Notes under the pieces: generated by a model
Database searches by the model: none
What the model saw: only the letters and a program-made list of their open reading frames with translations
Told to the model about the DNA's origin: nothing
In this document: piece after piece, positions 15,078 through 22,469 of the stretch
Numbering within the stretch: position 1 is the stretch's first letter
How the letters are laid out: the number at the start of each line of letters is the position of its first letter
Translations under genes and position numbers: made by a program
DNA from: Sabulitectum sp036743055
GTDB lineage: Bacteria; Fermentibacterota; Fermentibacteria; Fermentibacterales; JCC-6
DNA: 22,884 nucleotides
Assembly: GCA_036743055.1 (NCBI GenBank)
Contig: DAINQE010000042.1
Location: forward strand, 1 to 22,884
Direction of reading: 5' to 3'

Positions 15078-15833
15078 ATGATGGTCCATTCCCTGCTTGC
15101 CGCTCTGGTCTGTTCCGTCTGGAACGGGGGTCCGCTGGAGCAGGCTCTTGGTGTACACCCCGCGTCCTGGAGCAGCGATCCCCTTTCCTGCGCCGTCTCT
15201 CCCGCCGGATACGGAAGGATAGACGGTAGGGCGCTGCAGGTATCGGGAACCCTTGGCGGAGAGGGGGAATCATACGCCGCCGCCGCTTCGCTGCCCCTGG
15301 GAAGAGGATTTACAGGGGCTCTATCCGGGTACTTCACCACGGAAGGAGAGGATGACCTGGGAACGGTTCAGCTCTCCGGATGCTATGTGGTTACCGGTGA
15401 CCCGATCGGTTTCATGGAGGGTCTGTACGGGCCCAGCGTAACCGCCGGGATATCCGTGGCCGGCGTCTTCGGTGATTCGGTCGATTCACCGGATCAGAGG
15501 GTCGACCTGGGGGTTCAGTTCTCCCTTTTCCCATCCTTTGCCGTAGGCGTGCAGAGCACCGACATTTTCGGCGAAGGGGTCTTCAATACAGGTTTCAGCC
15601 ATGTTTTCAACCGCAATCTGGAGATACACGTGAACTACGGCGATGAAACCTGGCAGGGGGGCGCTGAGCTTACCGTTTCCTCCCTTCTGCGCATCCTCGC
15701 CGGCACCGACGGGGAAGTGCTCAATGCTGGATTCGAGCTTGCCCCGGGGATGGGGTGGAAGGCAGGGTACGCCGTTGAGTTCCAGGAGGATTCCCTGACC
15801 CATACCCTGGGCCTGCAAAGGAGTTTCCCGTGA
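15078..15833 (+). CDS. Outer-membrane beta-barrel protein, PorV/UPF0164-like
   Basis: This 251-residue protein starts with a short hydrophobic export segment (residues 3-14). The rest is alternating polar and hydrophobic strands with frequent Gly and aromatic residues, as in outer-membrane barrels. The early ALGVHPASWSSDPLSCAVSP resembles the start of PorV/PorQ and UPF0164 proteins (a Gly-rich turn, then an Asp-Pro and an NPAG/SPAG motif). The C-terminal strands (VNYGDETWQGGAELTVSS, then HTLGLQRSFP ending in Phe-Pro) also fit. In Bacteroidetes PorV works with type IX secretion and surface lipopolysaccharide attachment; no such role is shown here. ATG at 15078 (15081 is possible) is two bases after the sugar-transferase stop, with AGGAAGGGG 12 bases upstream, a rather long spacing. 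Confidence 0.6.
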   Translation: MMVHSLLAALVCSVWNGGPLEQALGVHPASWSSDPLSCAVSPAGYGRIDGRALQVSGTLGGEGESYAAAASLPLGRGFTGALSGYFTTEGEDDLGTVQLSGCYVVTGDPIGFMEGLYGPSVTAGISVAGVFGDSVDSPDQRVDLGVQFSLFPSFAVGVQSTDIFGEGVFNTGFSHVFNRNLEIHVNYGDETWQGGAELTVSSLLRILAGTDGEVLNAGFELAPGMGWKAGYAVEFQEDSLTHTLGLQRSFP

Positions 15834-17005
15834 GCCTTCTTATAGCTTTCATACTGGTCATGCAGTCCGGGGAGCCCCCTGTTACCGGGCCCGATATGGG
15901 GATACTGATCCGCGGCACGGCCTCCGCCGACCTCAGGGAGGGGTTGTCGACCCTTTCGGCGGACACGGTTGCGGCTTTCCCGGAAGCTTCCTGGATGGAT
16001 GATATGTTCGAACTGGAGGTTTCAGCCAGGATGGACTATCCTCCGGATACCCAGGAAGTTACCATCGAACCCCTCACCGCAGGGGCCTTTTTCAGATGGC
16101 CCGGTTCGCCATGGATATCAGCCGGCGTTTTCCGGGGCATCAGGGACCCTTTCGTTTACGGTGTATCGGAACCGGTGGTCGAGTGGAACTCCACCGGATC
16201 CCGTGATATGAACGGCGCTTCCCTGGAGGCCGGGGGAGTGCTGGGTTTCAGCGGCTGGTGGAACAGGTATTCCGACAGCCTTTCCTGGTGCGGGATCAGT
16301 TCTCCCTGGCTGGGCTTCGCCCAGGTCAAGTGGGATCGCCTGGGCTCAGATTCTTCCTCTTCCTCTTTGGACAACATCTCGGGATTCGCCGATCTCAGGT
16401 TCGTCCAGCCCTGGCTTTCATTCTCATCCCATGGTGACACATGGAGCGGAGAAGGAGAGCTGCGGGGCTGGAAGCCGGTTTCCAACGCCTTCATTACACT
16501 TGAGATAGTGCCCATGGCATCCTGGGCCTCTGACACTCTGGGAGCAGGTCTGGGAGCTTATTTGAAAGGACGCTCAAGGTCCTTTTCCGGGTATTTCAGG
16601 GCCTTTGCCCCTGATCTGGACAACGCTGGAGATGCATCCCTTTCGGCGGGATTCGACATGCTTTCCCAGGCGGGGGTGAATTGGTCGATGAACGCTTTTC
16701 TCGATGAGATGGAGTCTCCGGGGATAACCGCTTCAGGCATGTACAGGGCTTCCCCCGCGGGATGCGGAGCTTTGGTATACGCCGGTGAAGACACCCTGGC
16801 TGTAACCGTTTCCGCTCTCTACTCCCCGGTGAGGGGTGTCTCCTCAGCGCTTTCGGTGTACACCGACCTGGACTCGGATTCCCCCGACCCGGGCTGCGCA
16901 CTGGAGGTGCACGGGGCAGGCTCGATGGGTCTGGCGGGAATACGGGTCAGCTGGAGCAGGGACATCACTGAACTGAGGCTGGGGGTATCCGCATGGATAG
17001 ATTGA
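15830..17005 (+). CDS. Exported beta-strand-rich protein, probable second outer-membrane barrel
   Basis: This 391-residue protein has a short hydrophobic start (MSLLIAFILVMQSG) and then a long sequence of amphipathic strands with many Trp, Ser, Gly and Asp, such as GAFFRWPGSPWISAGVFRG, VLGFSGWWNRYSDSLSW and AGIRVSWSRDITELRLGVSA. This is the texture of a beta barrel or other all-beta surface protein. I do not recognise the family. The GTG start at 15830 has AGGAG six bases upstream and forms a GTGA overlap with the PorV-like gene, so the two are made together. The 3' end overlaps the E-set lipoprotein gene by 13 bases. An outer-membrane partner of the preceding protein is likely; its role in glycan export or display is inference from position. 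Confidence 0.55.
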   Translation: MSLLIAFILVMQSGEPPVTGPDMGILIRGTASADLREGLSTLSADTVAAFPEASWMDDMFELEVSARMDYPPDTQEVTIEPLTAGAFFRWPGSPWISAGVFRGIRDPFVYGVSEPVVEWNSTGSRDMNGASLEAGGVLGFSGWWNRYSDSLSWCGISSPWLGFAQVKWDRLGSDSSSSSLDNISGFADLRFVQPWLSFSSHGDTWSGEGELRGWKPVSNAFITLEIVPMASWASDTLGAGLGAYLKGRSRSFSGYFRAFAPDLDNAGDASLSAGFDMLSQAGVNWSMNAFLDEMESPGITASGMYRASPAGCGALVYAGEDTLAVTVSALYSPVRGVSSALSVYTDLDSDSPDPGCALEVHGAGSMGLAGIRVSWSRDITELRLGVSAWID

Positions 17006-17349
17006 TTGCATTATCTTTGGTTCTCTGTTCCTGCTCTCTTTTCGTTCCCGCGGAAAGGGAGGCCGGGGGGCAGCTAGTGCTCCACGATCCCTCTGCGGCC
17101 ACGGTTCAGCTCGTGGGCGACTGGAACCGATGGGGCGGGCTGGAAGACCCGGGAGGGGTATCCGATCCCCGGAGCGGCGCCATGGAGTTTTCCGGCGGAT
17201 ACTGGCGGGGAGCTCCACCGCCGGACCTGGAAAGGGGCAGGTACAGGTACGCTTTCCTCGTTAACGGGGGAGAACTGCGCAGGGATCCGGCCAACCCGGA
17301 AACCGCCCTTTACCGGGGGTACACCGTTTCTCTGCTGGTGATAGACTGA
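16993..17349 (+). CDS. Small probable lipoprotein with CBM48/AMPK-type glycogen-binding E-set domain
   Basis: This 118-residue protein has a short signal (hydrophobic 4-11) and a possible lipobox LCSC with Cys at 14. The unusual Cys at the -2 position makes lipidation uncertain. Residues 27-117 form one E-set/CBM48 domain: VQLVGDWNRWGGLEDPGG, GGYWRGAPPPDL, GRYRYAFLVNGGELRRDPAN and GYTVSLLVI follow the AMPK glycogen-binding pattern, including the two Trp and the Y-x-F-x-V-x-G core. CBM48 domains bind alpha-glucans, or serve as a structural module in GH13 enzymes; a free-standing exported copy has no catalytic part. The start overlaps the barrel gene by 13 bases, with GGGGGT upstream. It may bind glycan at the outer membrane with the two barrels. 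Confidence 0.7.
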   Translation: MDRLIALSLVLCSCSLFVPAEREAGGQLVLHDPSAATVQLVGDWNRWGGLEDPGGVSDPRSGAMEFSGGYWRGAPPPDLERGRYRYAFLVNGGELRRDPANPETALYRGYTVSLLVID

Positions 17350-17374
17350 ATTATCCATATCAAGGGGGTATCAA

Positions 17375-18418
17375 TTGGCTTCCGTCAGGTTCGAATCCGT
17401 GGGGAAAACATACGACTCCAGCTCCGTGGCCCTCTCCGACTTCACCCTTGATATCTCCGATGGGGAGTTCGTGGTTCTCGTGGGGCCCAGCGGTTGCGGG
17501 AAGTCCACCACACTGAGGGTCCTTGCGGGGCTGGAGGAACCCACCACGGGCCGTGTCTTCGTCGACGGGCGGGACATCACAGGTGTCGAACCGTCGAAGC
17601 GCGACATCGCCATGGTCTTCCAGAACTACGCCCTCTATCCCCACATGACCGTTTTCGACAACATGGCGTTCTCGCTGCGCATGAAGAAGGCCTCCCGTGA
17701 AGAGGCGGCAAGGGCCGTGGAGGAAGCTGCTGAGATACTGGGCATATCAGAGTACCTGCAGAGGAAACCCAGGGAGCTTTCCGGCGGCCAGCGGCAGAGG
17801 GTAGCTGTGGGCCGGGCGATCGTAAGGCACCCCAAGGTCTTTCTTTTCGACGAGCCCCTCTCCAACCTCGACGCGAAGCTGAGGGTGCAGATGCGGAACG
17901 AACTGGCCAGACTGCACTCCAAGCTCGGAGCCACCATGATATACGTTACCCACGACCAGGCTGAGGCCATGACCCTGGGCGACAGGATAGTGGTTCTGAA
18001 GGATGGCTTCATTCAGCAGGTGGCACCCCCGCTGGAGGTGTACGACAAGCCTGTGAACAGGTTCGTTGCGGGGTTCATAGGAAGCCCGGCCATGAACTTC
18101 TTCCAGGCCGAAGTGTCAGAAGGTTCGGTGAAAGCCCTGGGTCAGGTCCTTGGCCAGGTCAGGAAGGCCGAAGGAGAATGTACCCTTGGAATACGCCCCG
18201 AGGATGTGGAGCCATGGGAGTCCGGGATAGAGGCCGATGTGGAGGTTGTGGAGACCCTGGGCAACGAAAAGGTGGTGATCGGAACCGTTCAGGGACAGCC
18301 TCTCACCGCCCGGACCGCGCCTGATCTTCCGGTATCCCCCGGGGACGTTTTCCGGTTCAGGCTCCGCCCTGAAAAGATGCACTTTTTCTCCGCCGACGGT
18401 TCGGAGAGCAGGATATGA
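17375..18418 (+). CDS. ugpC: ABC transporter ATP-binding protein, MalK/UgpC/MsmX type
   Basis: This 347-residue protein has a complete ABC ATPase domain: Walker A GPSGCGKST (37-45), Q83 in VFQNYALYPHMT, signature LSGGQRQRVAVGRA (135-148), Walker B VFLFDEP (155-161), D-loop SNLDAKL and switch H193 in VTHDQAEAM. The C-terminal TOBE region (about 235-345; LGIRPEDVEPW, RFRLRPEKMHFF) is that of sugar-import ATPases, which power uptake of maltose, oligosaccharides or glycerol-3-phosphate. It is not the Wzt type that exports O-antigen. No permease or binding protein is nearby, so it may be a shared ATPase serving distant transporters. TTG at 17375 has AAGGGGGT upstream. The 25-base gap before it is the largest in the operon; its stop overlaps the next gene as ATGA. 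The symbol follows common naming and is tentative. Confidence 0.88.
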   Translation: MASVRFESVGKTYDSSSVALSDFTLDISDGEFVVLVGPSGCGKSTTLRVLAGLEEPTTGRVFVDGRDITGVEPSKRDIAMVFQNYALYPHMTVFDNMAFSLRMKKASREEAARAVEEAAEILGISEYLQRKPRELSGGQRQRVAVGRAIVRHPKVFLFDEPLSNLDAKLRVQMRNELARLHSKLGATMIYVTHDQAEAMTLGDRIVVLKDGFIQQVAPPLEVYDKPVNRFVAGFIGSPAMNFFQAEVSEGSVKALGQVLGQVRKAEGECTLGIRPEDVEPWESGIEADVEVVETLGNEKVVIGTVQGQPLTARTAPDLPVSPGDVFRFRLRPEKMHFFSADGSESRI

Positions 18419-19473
18419 TCCTGTTCACCTCTATGATGGTCGCTTTGATATCAACCCTGATCCTCACTCCGCTGTCAAGCCGCGCGGCGCACAGGCTGGG
18501 TATAGTGGACAGAAGCAGCGGCATGGGGATCCCCTCCACCGGAGGTCTGGCGATCTTCCTCGGCTTTGCCGCATCCATTGCGGCGGGCATGATCATCTTT
18601 CCGGTGCTGCCCGGACACAGCGTTACCGACACCGGCATTTCCTGGAGAGCGCTCTGCACCCTGATACTCGCATCCGGTGCCCTTATGACCCTGACGGGGT
18701 TCATCGACGACAGGATTGAGCTCAGGCCAGCGACGAAACTCCTTCTCCATTCGCTTGTTGCACTTGTGGCGGGTGCTTTCTTCGTGATGAAGGGGGCCCA
18801 GATAAGGCTTTTCCTGGATTCAGGCGGAGTGAACTGGCTCGCCGCTCCCATTACGATGATCTGGCTTCTGGGCATAACCAATTCGGTTAACCTGCTTGAC
18901 CACGCCGACGGGGTTACAGGCGGTGTTACCGCAATATCCGCCTTCTTCTTCGCCGTTTTGAACTACATCAATGGAAGCCCGGACATAGCGTTCATATCAA
19001 TAGCCCTGGCCGGGGCATGCGTGGGGTTCCTCTTCTATAATTTCCCGCCGGCGTCCACCTACATGGGAGACAGCGGTTCGAACTTCCTGGGCTTCACTCT
19101 GGGTCTTCTGGCGGTTCTCGGTGTGTACGCACCCACAGGTTCCATACCTTGGCTCGCCCTTATGTCGCCGCTGCTGATCCTCGCGGTTCCCCTGGTGGAC
19201 ACGGTGATGGTCCTGCTTTACAGAAGACGAATGGGGACACCTCTTTTCCAGGGAGACAAGAACCACCTTGCCCACAGGCTCTCGAGAATGGGCTATTCAA
19301 GAAGGACCACCGTAATCATCCTTTACCTGATATCCATCGTAATGGGAACCACGGCCCTGCTTCTTCCCACGCTGAGACCTTTGCAGGCCATGCTGGCATT
19401 CGTGAACGCAGCCGGTGTGATTGCCGTGTTTGCGGTGTTCATCGCCAATGGAGAGAGGAGAGCCGCCGAATGA
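18415..19473 (+). CDS. Polyprenyl-phosphate sugar-1-phosphate transferase, WecA/MraY family
   Basis: This 352-residue polytopic protein (about ten helices) belongs to the PNPT superfamily. These enzymes join UDP-N-acetylhexosamine to undecaprenyl phosphate as the first step of glycan synthesis. Family landmarks are STGGLAIFLG (41-50), FIDDR with the catalytic D98-D99, the NSVNLLDHADGVTGG loop (156-170), STYMGDSGSNFLGF (214-227) with the metal-binding Asp, and the cytoplasmic GDKNHLAHRLSRMGYS (280-295), the counterpart of the WecA His-rich loop. The fourth motif normally reads N-x-x-D-G-x-D-G; here His replaces the first Gly. It overlaps the ABC ATPase and ligase genes by four bases each. It fits WecA/TagO better than MraY because no murein genes are near. 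Confidence 0.88.
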   Translation: MILFTSMMVALISTLILTPLSSRAAHRLGIVDRSSGMGIPSTGGLAIFLGFAASIAAGMIIFPVLPGHSVTDTGISWRALCTLILASGALMTLTGFIDDRIELRPATKLLLHSLVALVAGAFFVMKGAQIRLFLDSGGVNWLAAPITMIWLLGITNSVNLLDHADGVTGGVTAISAFFFAVLNYINGSPDIAFISIALAGACVGFLFYNFPPASTYMGDSGSNFLGFTLGLLAVLGVYAPTGSIPWLALMSPLLILAVPLVDTVMVLLYRRRMGTPLFQGDKNHLAHRLSRMGYSRRTTVIILYLISIVMGTTALLLPTLRPLQAMLAFVNAAGVIAVFAVFIANGERRAAE

Positions 19474-22346
19474 GGGTCAACTTATCTGTTGCCTTAGCCG
19501 TTGTTCTCGCGGCGGTGATGCTGGGAGTGATCTTCGGTGTGCTTACCGACAGCAGGAACAGCATACTCATTAAGGAGATCTTCTATGTGGCCGGCGGTTC
19601 ACTGGCTGCGCTGCTTGGTGGAATCCTCCTCATCTCAGGGGTTCCCGCCCACGTGGACAGGCTTCCCCGGTTCCTCTTTCCAGCGCTTGCGTCGGTGATC
19701 CTGCTGACCCTTCTGCGGCATTTCACCGGAATCGCTTCGGTCAACGGCCCCTTTACCTTCCTGATGCTCCTCTCACTTTCGGTGATCACATTTGCAGGGG
19801 TACTCTACCTGGATCGCAGGGAGCTGGTGTACCTTACAGGGCTGCTTGTGGCTTCATCCTTCCTTCTCTTCCTCTACGCCGTTCTGCAGTGGCAGGGGGT
19901 CAACATCTTCCAGTGGGACGCCTCTCTGACAAGGAGCGGAAGGAGCGCCGGCAGCCTGGGAAACCCCAATCTCCTGGGCGGCTTCGCATCGGCGGTGCTT
20001 CCCCTGGGGGTTTCCGCCCTTCTCGTCTGGAAGAAGCCCGGGAAGACCCTCCGATACCTCCTGGCTGCACTCTTCGCAGCAGGTTCCGTCGCCGCGGTGA
20101 TCGCCAGCGGAACCAGGGGAAGCCTGCTGGGTCTTGCGGGGGGCTCGGTCTTCATTACCGTCTGGTACATACGGAGGTCCGGAAGTTCCGGTAAGAAGCT
20201 CATTCCGGCGGCACTTATCCTGGGAGCCGTTCTCGCTGCTGCGGCGCTTCCAATGTCGTCCAGGCTCTCGGAACTCGACCCCGGCGCCGAGGAGCAGGGA
20301 ACCCTCCAGGTGCGGAAGCTCATCTGGTCCGGTGCGCTGTCGGTCTTTGCCGAAAGCCCTCTCATCGGACATGGGCCAGGTTCCTTCCAGATTCTTTACC
20401 CTGAGCACCGGGATCCTGAATACAGCATCCTCGGGGTGAGCCACAACACCCTCCACGCCCACTGCGAATACCTTGAGATACTGGTCGACCTGGGTCTTCT
20501 TGGCCTTGTTCTGTGGGGTGCTGTACTGTGGTTCGCCGCCGGAGCGCTGCGCCGGGCCGATGCTCTTGGAGCCGGGGCCTTCGCGGGGCTGTGCGCCATG
20601 CTCACCGAGGGGCTGGTATCCGTTCATCTCAGATGGCCCCCCACCGCCTGGCTGTTCTCCTTCCTTGCGATGATCGCCCTGTCATCCGCTGGAGAAAGGG
20701 CCGTAAGGAGGTTCAAGTCGCTTCCCCGGGGCATCTTCCTGCTGCTGGCTTCCTTTGCCCTGATCGGCGGGCTTTTCCTTCACTACATTCCAGCGGCCAG
20801 ATCCTCCGAGCTTGTATTCATGGGAAAGGACGTTTTCCTGAACAGAACGGAAGCGGCGATGCGGAATGCCTATGCGGCGGCGACCCAGTGGCATTCCACC
20901 GGGGATCCCGGCGCACTGGAGGCAACTTTGAACTACTGGTCCCAGGCGGAGGCCTATGCCGACAGCGCTGTGGACTATTCCATCCGGGGCACCCTTGCCT
21001 ATCCCGAAGATCTTGGCAGCTGGTACGCCCTGGGAAGCGCCCATCTAACCCGTTACATGGTCATGAAACCCCCAGTTCAAGCGGTTACCGCAGCCCTGGA
21101 TCATGCCGGTATTCCCAACGCCCTTACCGAAGAGATGCTCGACCATGAACTGGAACTGGGCATGGCCGCCTACGACAGCCTGGTGAGAAAGGCGCCGAAC
21201 TACGCCGAGGTTCACAACAACCTGGCCCTGGGCTACTCGAACATGGGAAGGGTGGACCAGGCGCTGGAGGAACTCTATCTGGCCTACAGACTCCACGCCC
21301 ACAGAAGGGCCGACTATTTCCAGCAGGCCGTCTCACTCCTTCCGCTCTCCCAGGGCTCTCCTTCAGGATGCTCCCTGGTGTTCTCACATGTACTCGGCGG
21401 TTTCAACGCCCAGGGCATCGACCAGCGTCTGGAGAGGAAACTGGAATCCCTCGAAAACCATCTTTCCTTCATCTACGCTTCGTTACCGGATCGGTGCGAT
21501 TCCCTGAGGGAAGAATTCGCGCAGATTGCCCTTGAGGAACTGCCCTGCGGAATAGCAGAACAGGTGGAGGACAGGGTGAGGTGCGTTTCCCCGGGACAGG
21601 TGTTCCGGTGGTACATCCCGGGAGATATTTCAGGCACCCCTGCCGAGATCCTCGAACAATGCGCCACTGCCTGTCAGGCAGCCGCCATAGCTGGTGCGCC
21701 ATTCCCGGGCACCTTCCCTTCGGAGAGGGCTTTTTACATCCTCCCGGTGGAGCTTCTTTCCCAGGCCGGCTACAGCGATGAAACATGGAACGCCGCCATG
21801 GAAGTATTCGTCAATCAGATCCAGATCGACAGGAATCTCGATGCAGCCTACACCCTGATGATGAGCGACAGGTTCTCGGAAAAGGTCCCGTCCGGGGTAA
21901 GGAACGGCATCGATCAGGTGAGAACGGCGCTGGGGGGTTCCAGAACGGCACTCAGAGAGGGCCTGGACCATCCCTGGTTGCCGGGGTCCCTTCCCGGACT
22001 TCTCTCAGACACCCTTCACGCTCTTCAGCAGAACGATTCCCTCAACGGGAAATGGTTTGTGCTCGAGATGGAACTCACCTTCCAGGTGCTTTCCTCCTAC
22101 TGGTGGGACTACCAGATCTTCTCGTGGCCGCAGAACCAGTATCTTCTCGAGAGGGTTTTCCACTGCCGCGACAGGGTTATGCAGCTGGAGCCGGACAGGT
22201 GGAGGAACGAAGTATCGCAGGTGATCGACAGGGTCGCGGAGAGGAGTCGCTTCTTCACCGGTCCGTCTGTTTCCCCCCAGCTGGACCAGCTCCAGGGAGA
22301 CCTTATTTCAGGGGCCGCCAGGCAGCCTGTGGATCCGCCCCTGTGA
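19470..22346 (+). CDS. O-antigen ligase/polymerase-like (Wzy_C) protein with large TPR-containing C-terminus
   Basis: This 958-residue protein has about twelve membrane helices in residues 5-440 and a soluble domain from about 442 to the end. The membrane part carries Wzy_C/WaaL features: GSLGNPNLLGGF (161-172), ASGTRGSLLGL (212-222), and a large extracytoplasmic loop with LIGHGPGSFQILYPEHR (298-314) and SHNTLHAHCEYLEILVDLG (324-342). Such proteins join polyprenyl-linked glycans to lipid A core, protein or a growing polymer. The C-terminal domain has at least one clear TPR (about 566-612; YAEVHNNLALGYSNMG) and otherwise unrecognised helical sequence. Most ligases are about 400 residues, so this is more than double. 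ATG at 19470 overlaps the upstream stop (ATGA); the longer in-phase reading from 19149 lies in the previous gene. An intrinsic terminator follows. Confidence 0.85.
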   Translation: MRVNLSVALAVVLAAVMLGVIFGVLTDSRNSILIKEIFYVAGGSLAALLGGILLISGVPAHVDRLPRFLFPALASVILLTLLRHFTGIASVNGPFTFLMLLSLSVITFAGVLYLDRRELVYLTGLLVASSFLLFLYAVLQWQGVNIFQWDASLTRSGRSAGSLGNPNLLGGFASAVLPLGVSALLVWKKPGKTLRYLLAALFAAGSVAAVIASGTRGSLLGLAGGSVFITVWYIRRSGSSGKKLIPAALILGAVLAAAALPMSSRLSELDPGAEEQGTLQVRKLIWSGALSVFAESPLIGHGPGSFQILYPEHRDPEYSILGVSHNTLHAHCEYLEILVDLGLLGLVLWGAVLWFAAGALRRADALGAGAFAGLCAMLTEGLVSVHLRWPPTAWLFSFLAMIALSSAGERAVRRFKSLPRGIFLLLASFALIGGLFLHYIPAARSSELVFMGKDVFLNRTEAAMRNAYAAATQWHSTGDPGALEATLNYWSQAEAYADSAVDYSIRGTLAYPEDLGSWYALGSAHLTRYMVMKPPVQAVTAALDHAGIPNALTEEMLDHELELGMAAYDSLVRKAPNYAEVHNNLALGYSNMGRVDQALEELYLAYRLHAHRRADYFQQAVSLLPLSQGSPSGCSLVFSHVLGGFNAQGIDQRLERKLESLENHLSFIYASLPDRCDSLREEFAQIALEELPCGIAEQVEDRVRCVSPGQVFRWYIPGDISGTPAEILEQCATACQAAAIAGAPFPGTFPSERAFYILPVELLSQAGYSDETWNAAMEVFVNQIQIDRNLDAAYTLMMSDRFSEKVPSGVRNGIDQVRTALGGSRTALREGLDHPWLPGSLPGLLSDTLHALQQNDSLNGKWFVLEMELTFQVLSSYWWDYQIFSWPQNQYLLERVFHCRDRVMQLEPDRWRNEVSQVIDRVAERSRFFTGPSVSPQLDQLQGDLISGAARQPVDPPL

Positions 22347-22350
22347 TGCC

Positions 22351-22379
22351 TTGATGGTTTCTCCATAATCGTTTAGATT
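22351..22379 (+). promoter_or_regulatory. Weak candidate promoter ahead of rimP
   Basis: TTGATG (22351-22356), 17 bases and TAGATT (22374-22379) match the consensus boxes at four of six positions each, in an AT-richer gap. A transcript starting near 22386 would contain the terminator hairpin at 22404-22426 before reaching rimP, so either this is chance or the hairpin also acts as a leader attenuator. Confidence 0.25.
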
Positions 22380-22403
22380 AGAACAAACTTGTGCTGTTCA
22401 GGC

Positions 22404-22426
22404 ATGGGCGCATTGCGCCCATTTTT
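22404..22426 (+). terminator. Intrinsic terminator at the end of the glycan operon
   Basis: ATGGGCG (22404-22410) pairs perfectly with CGCCCAT (22416-22422) around the five-base loop CATTG, directly followed by a run of five T. It lies 58 bases after the stop of the ligase gene and 44 bases before rimP. It is the clearest intrinsic terminator in the window. Confidence 0.75.
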
Positions 22427-22469
22427 GATATAACACCTGTTCCCGAAAGGGCATCATGGAGGTTCTGGC

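Noticed and set aside
17375..18418. ABC ATPase as a Wzt-type O-antigen exporter
   Set aside because: The C-terminal region is the TOBE type of sugar importers (GIRPEDVE, LRPEKMHFF), and no ABC-2 permease (Wzm) is adjacent.
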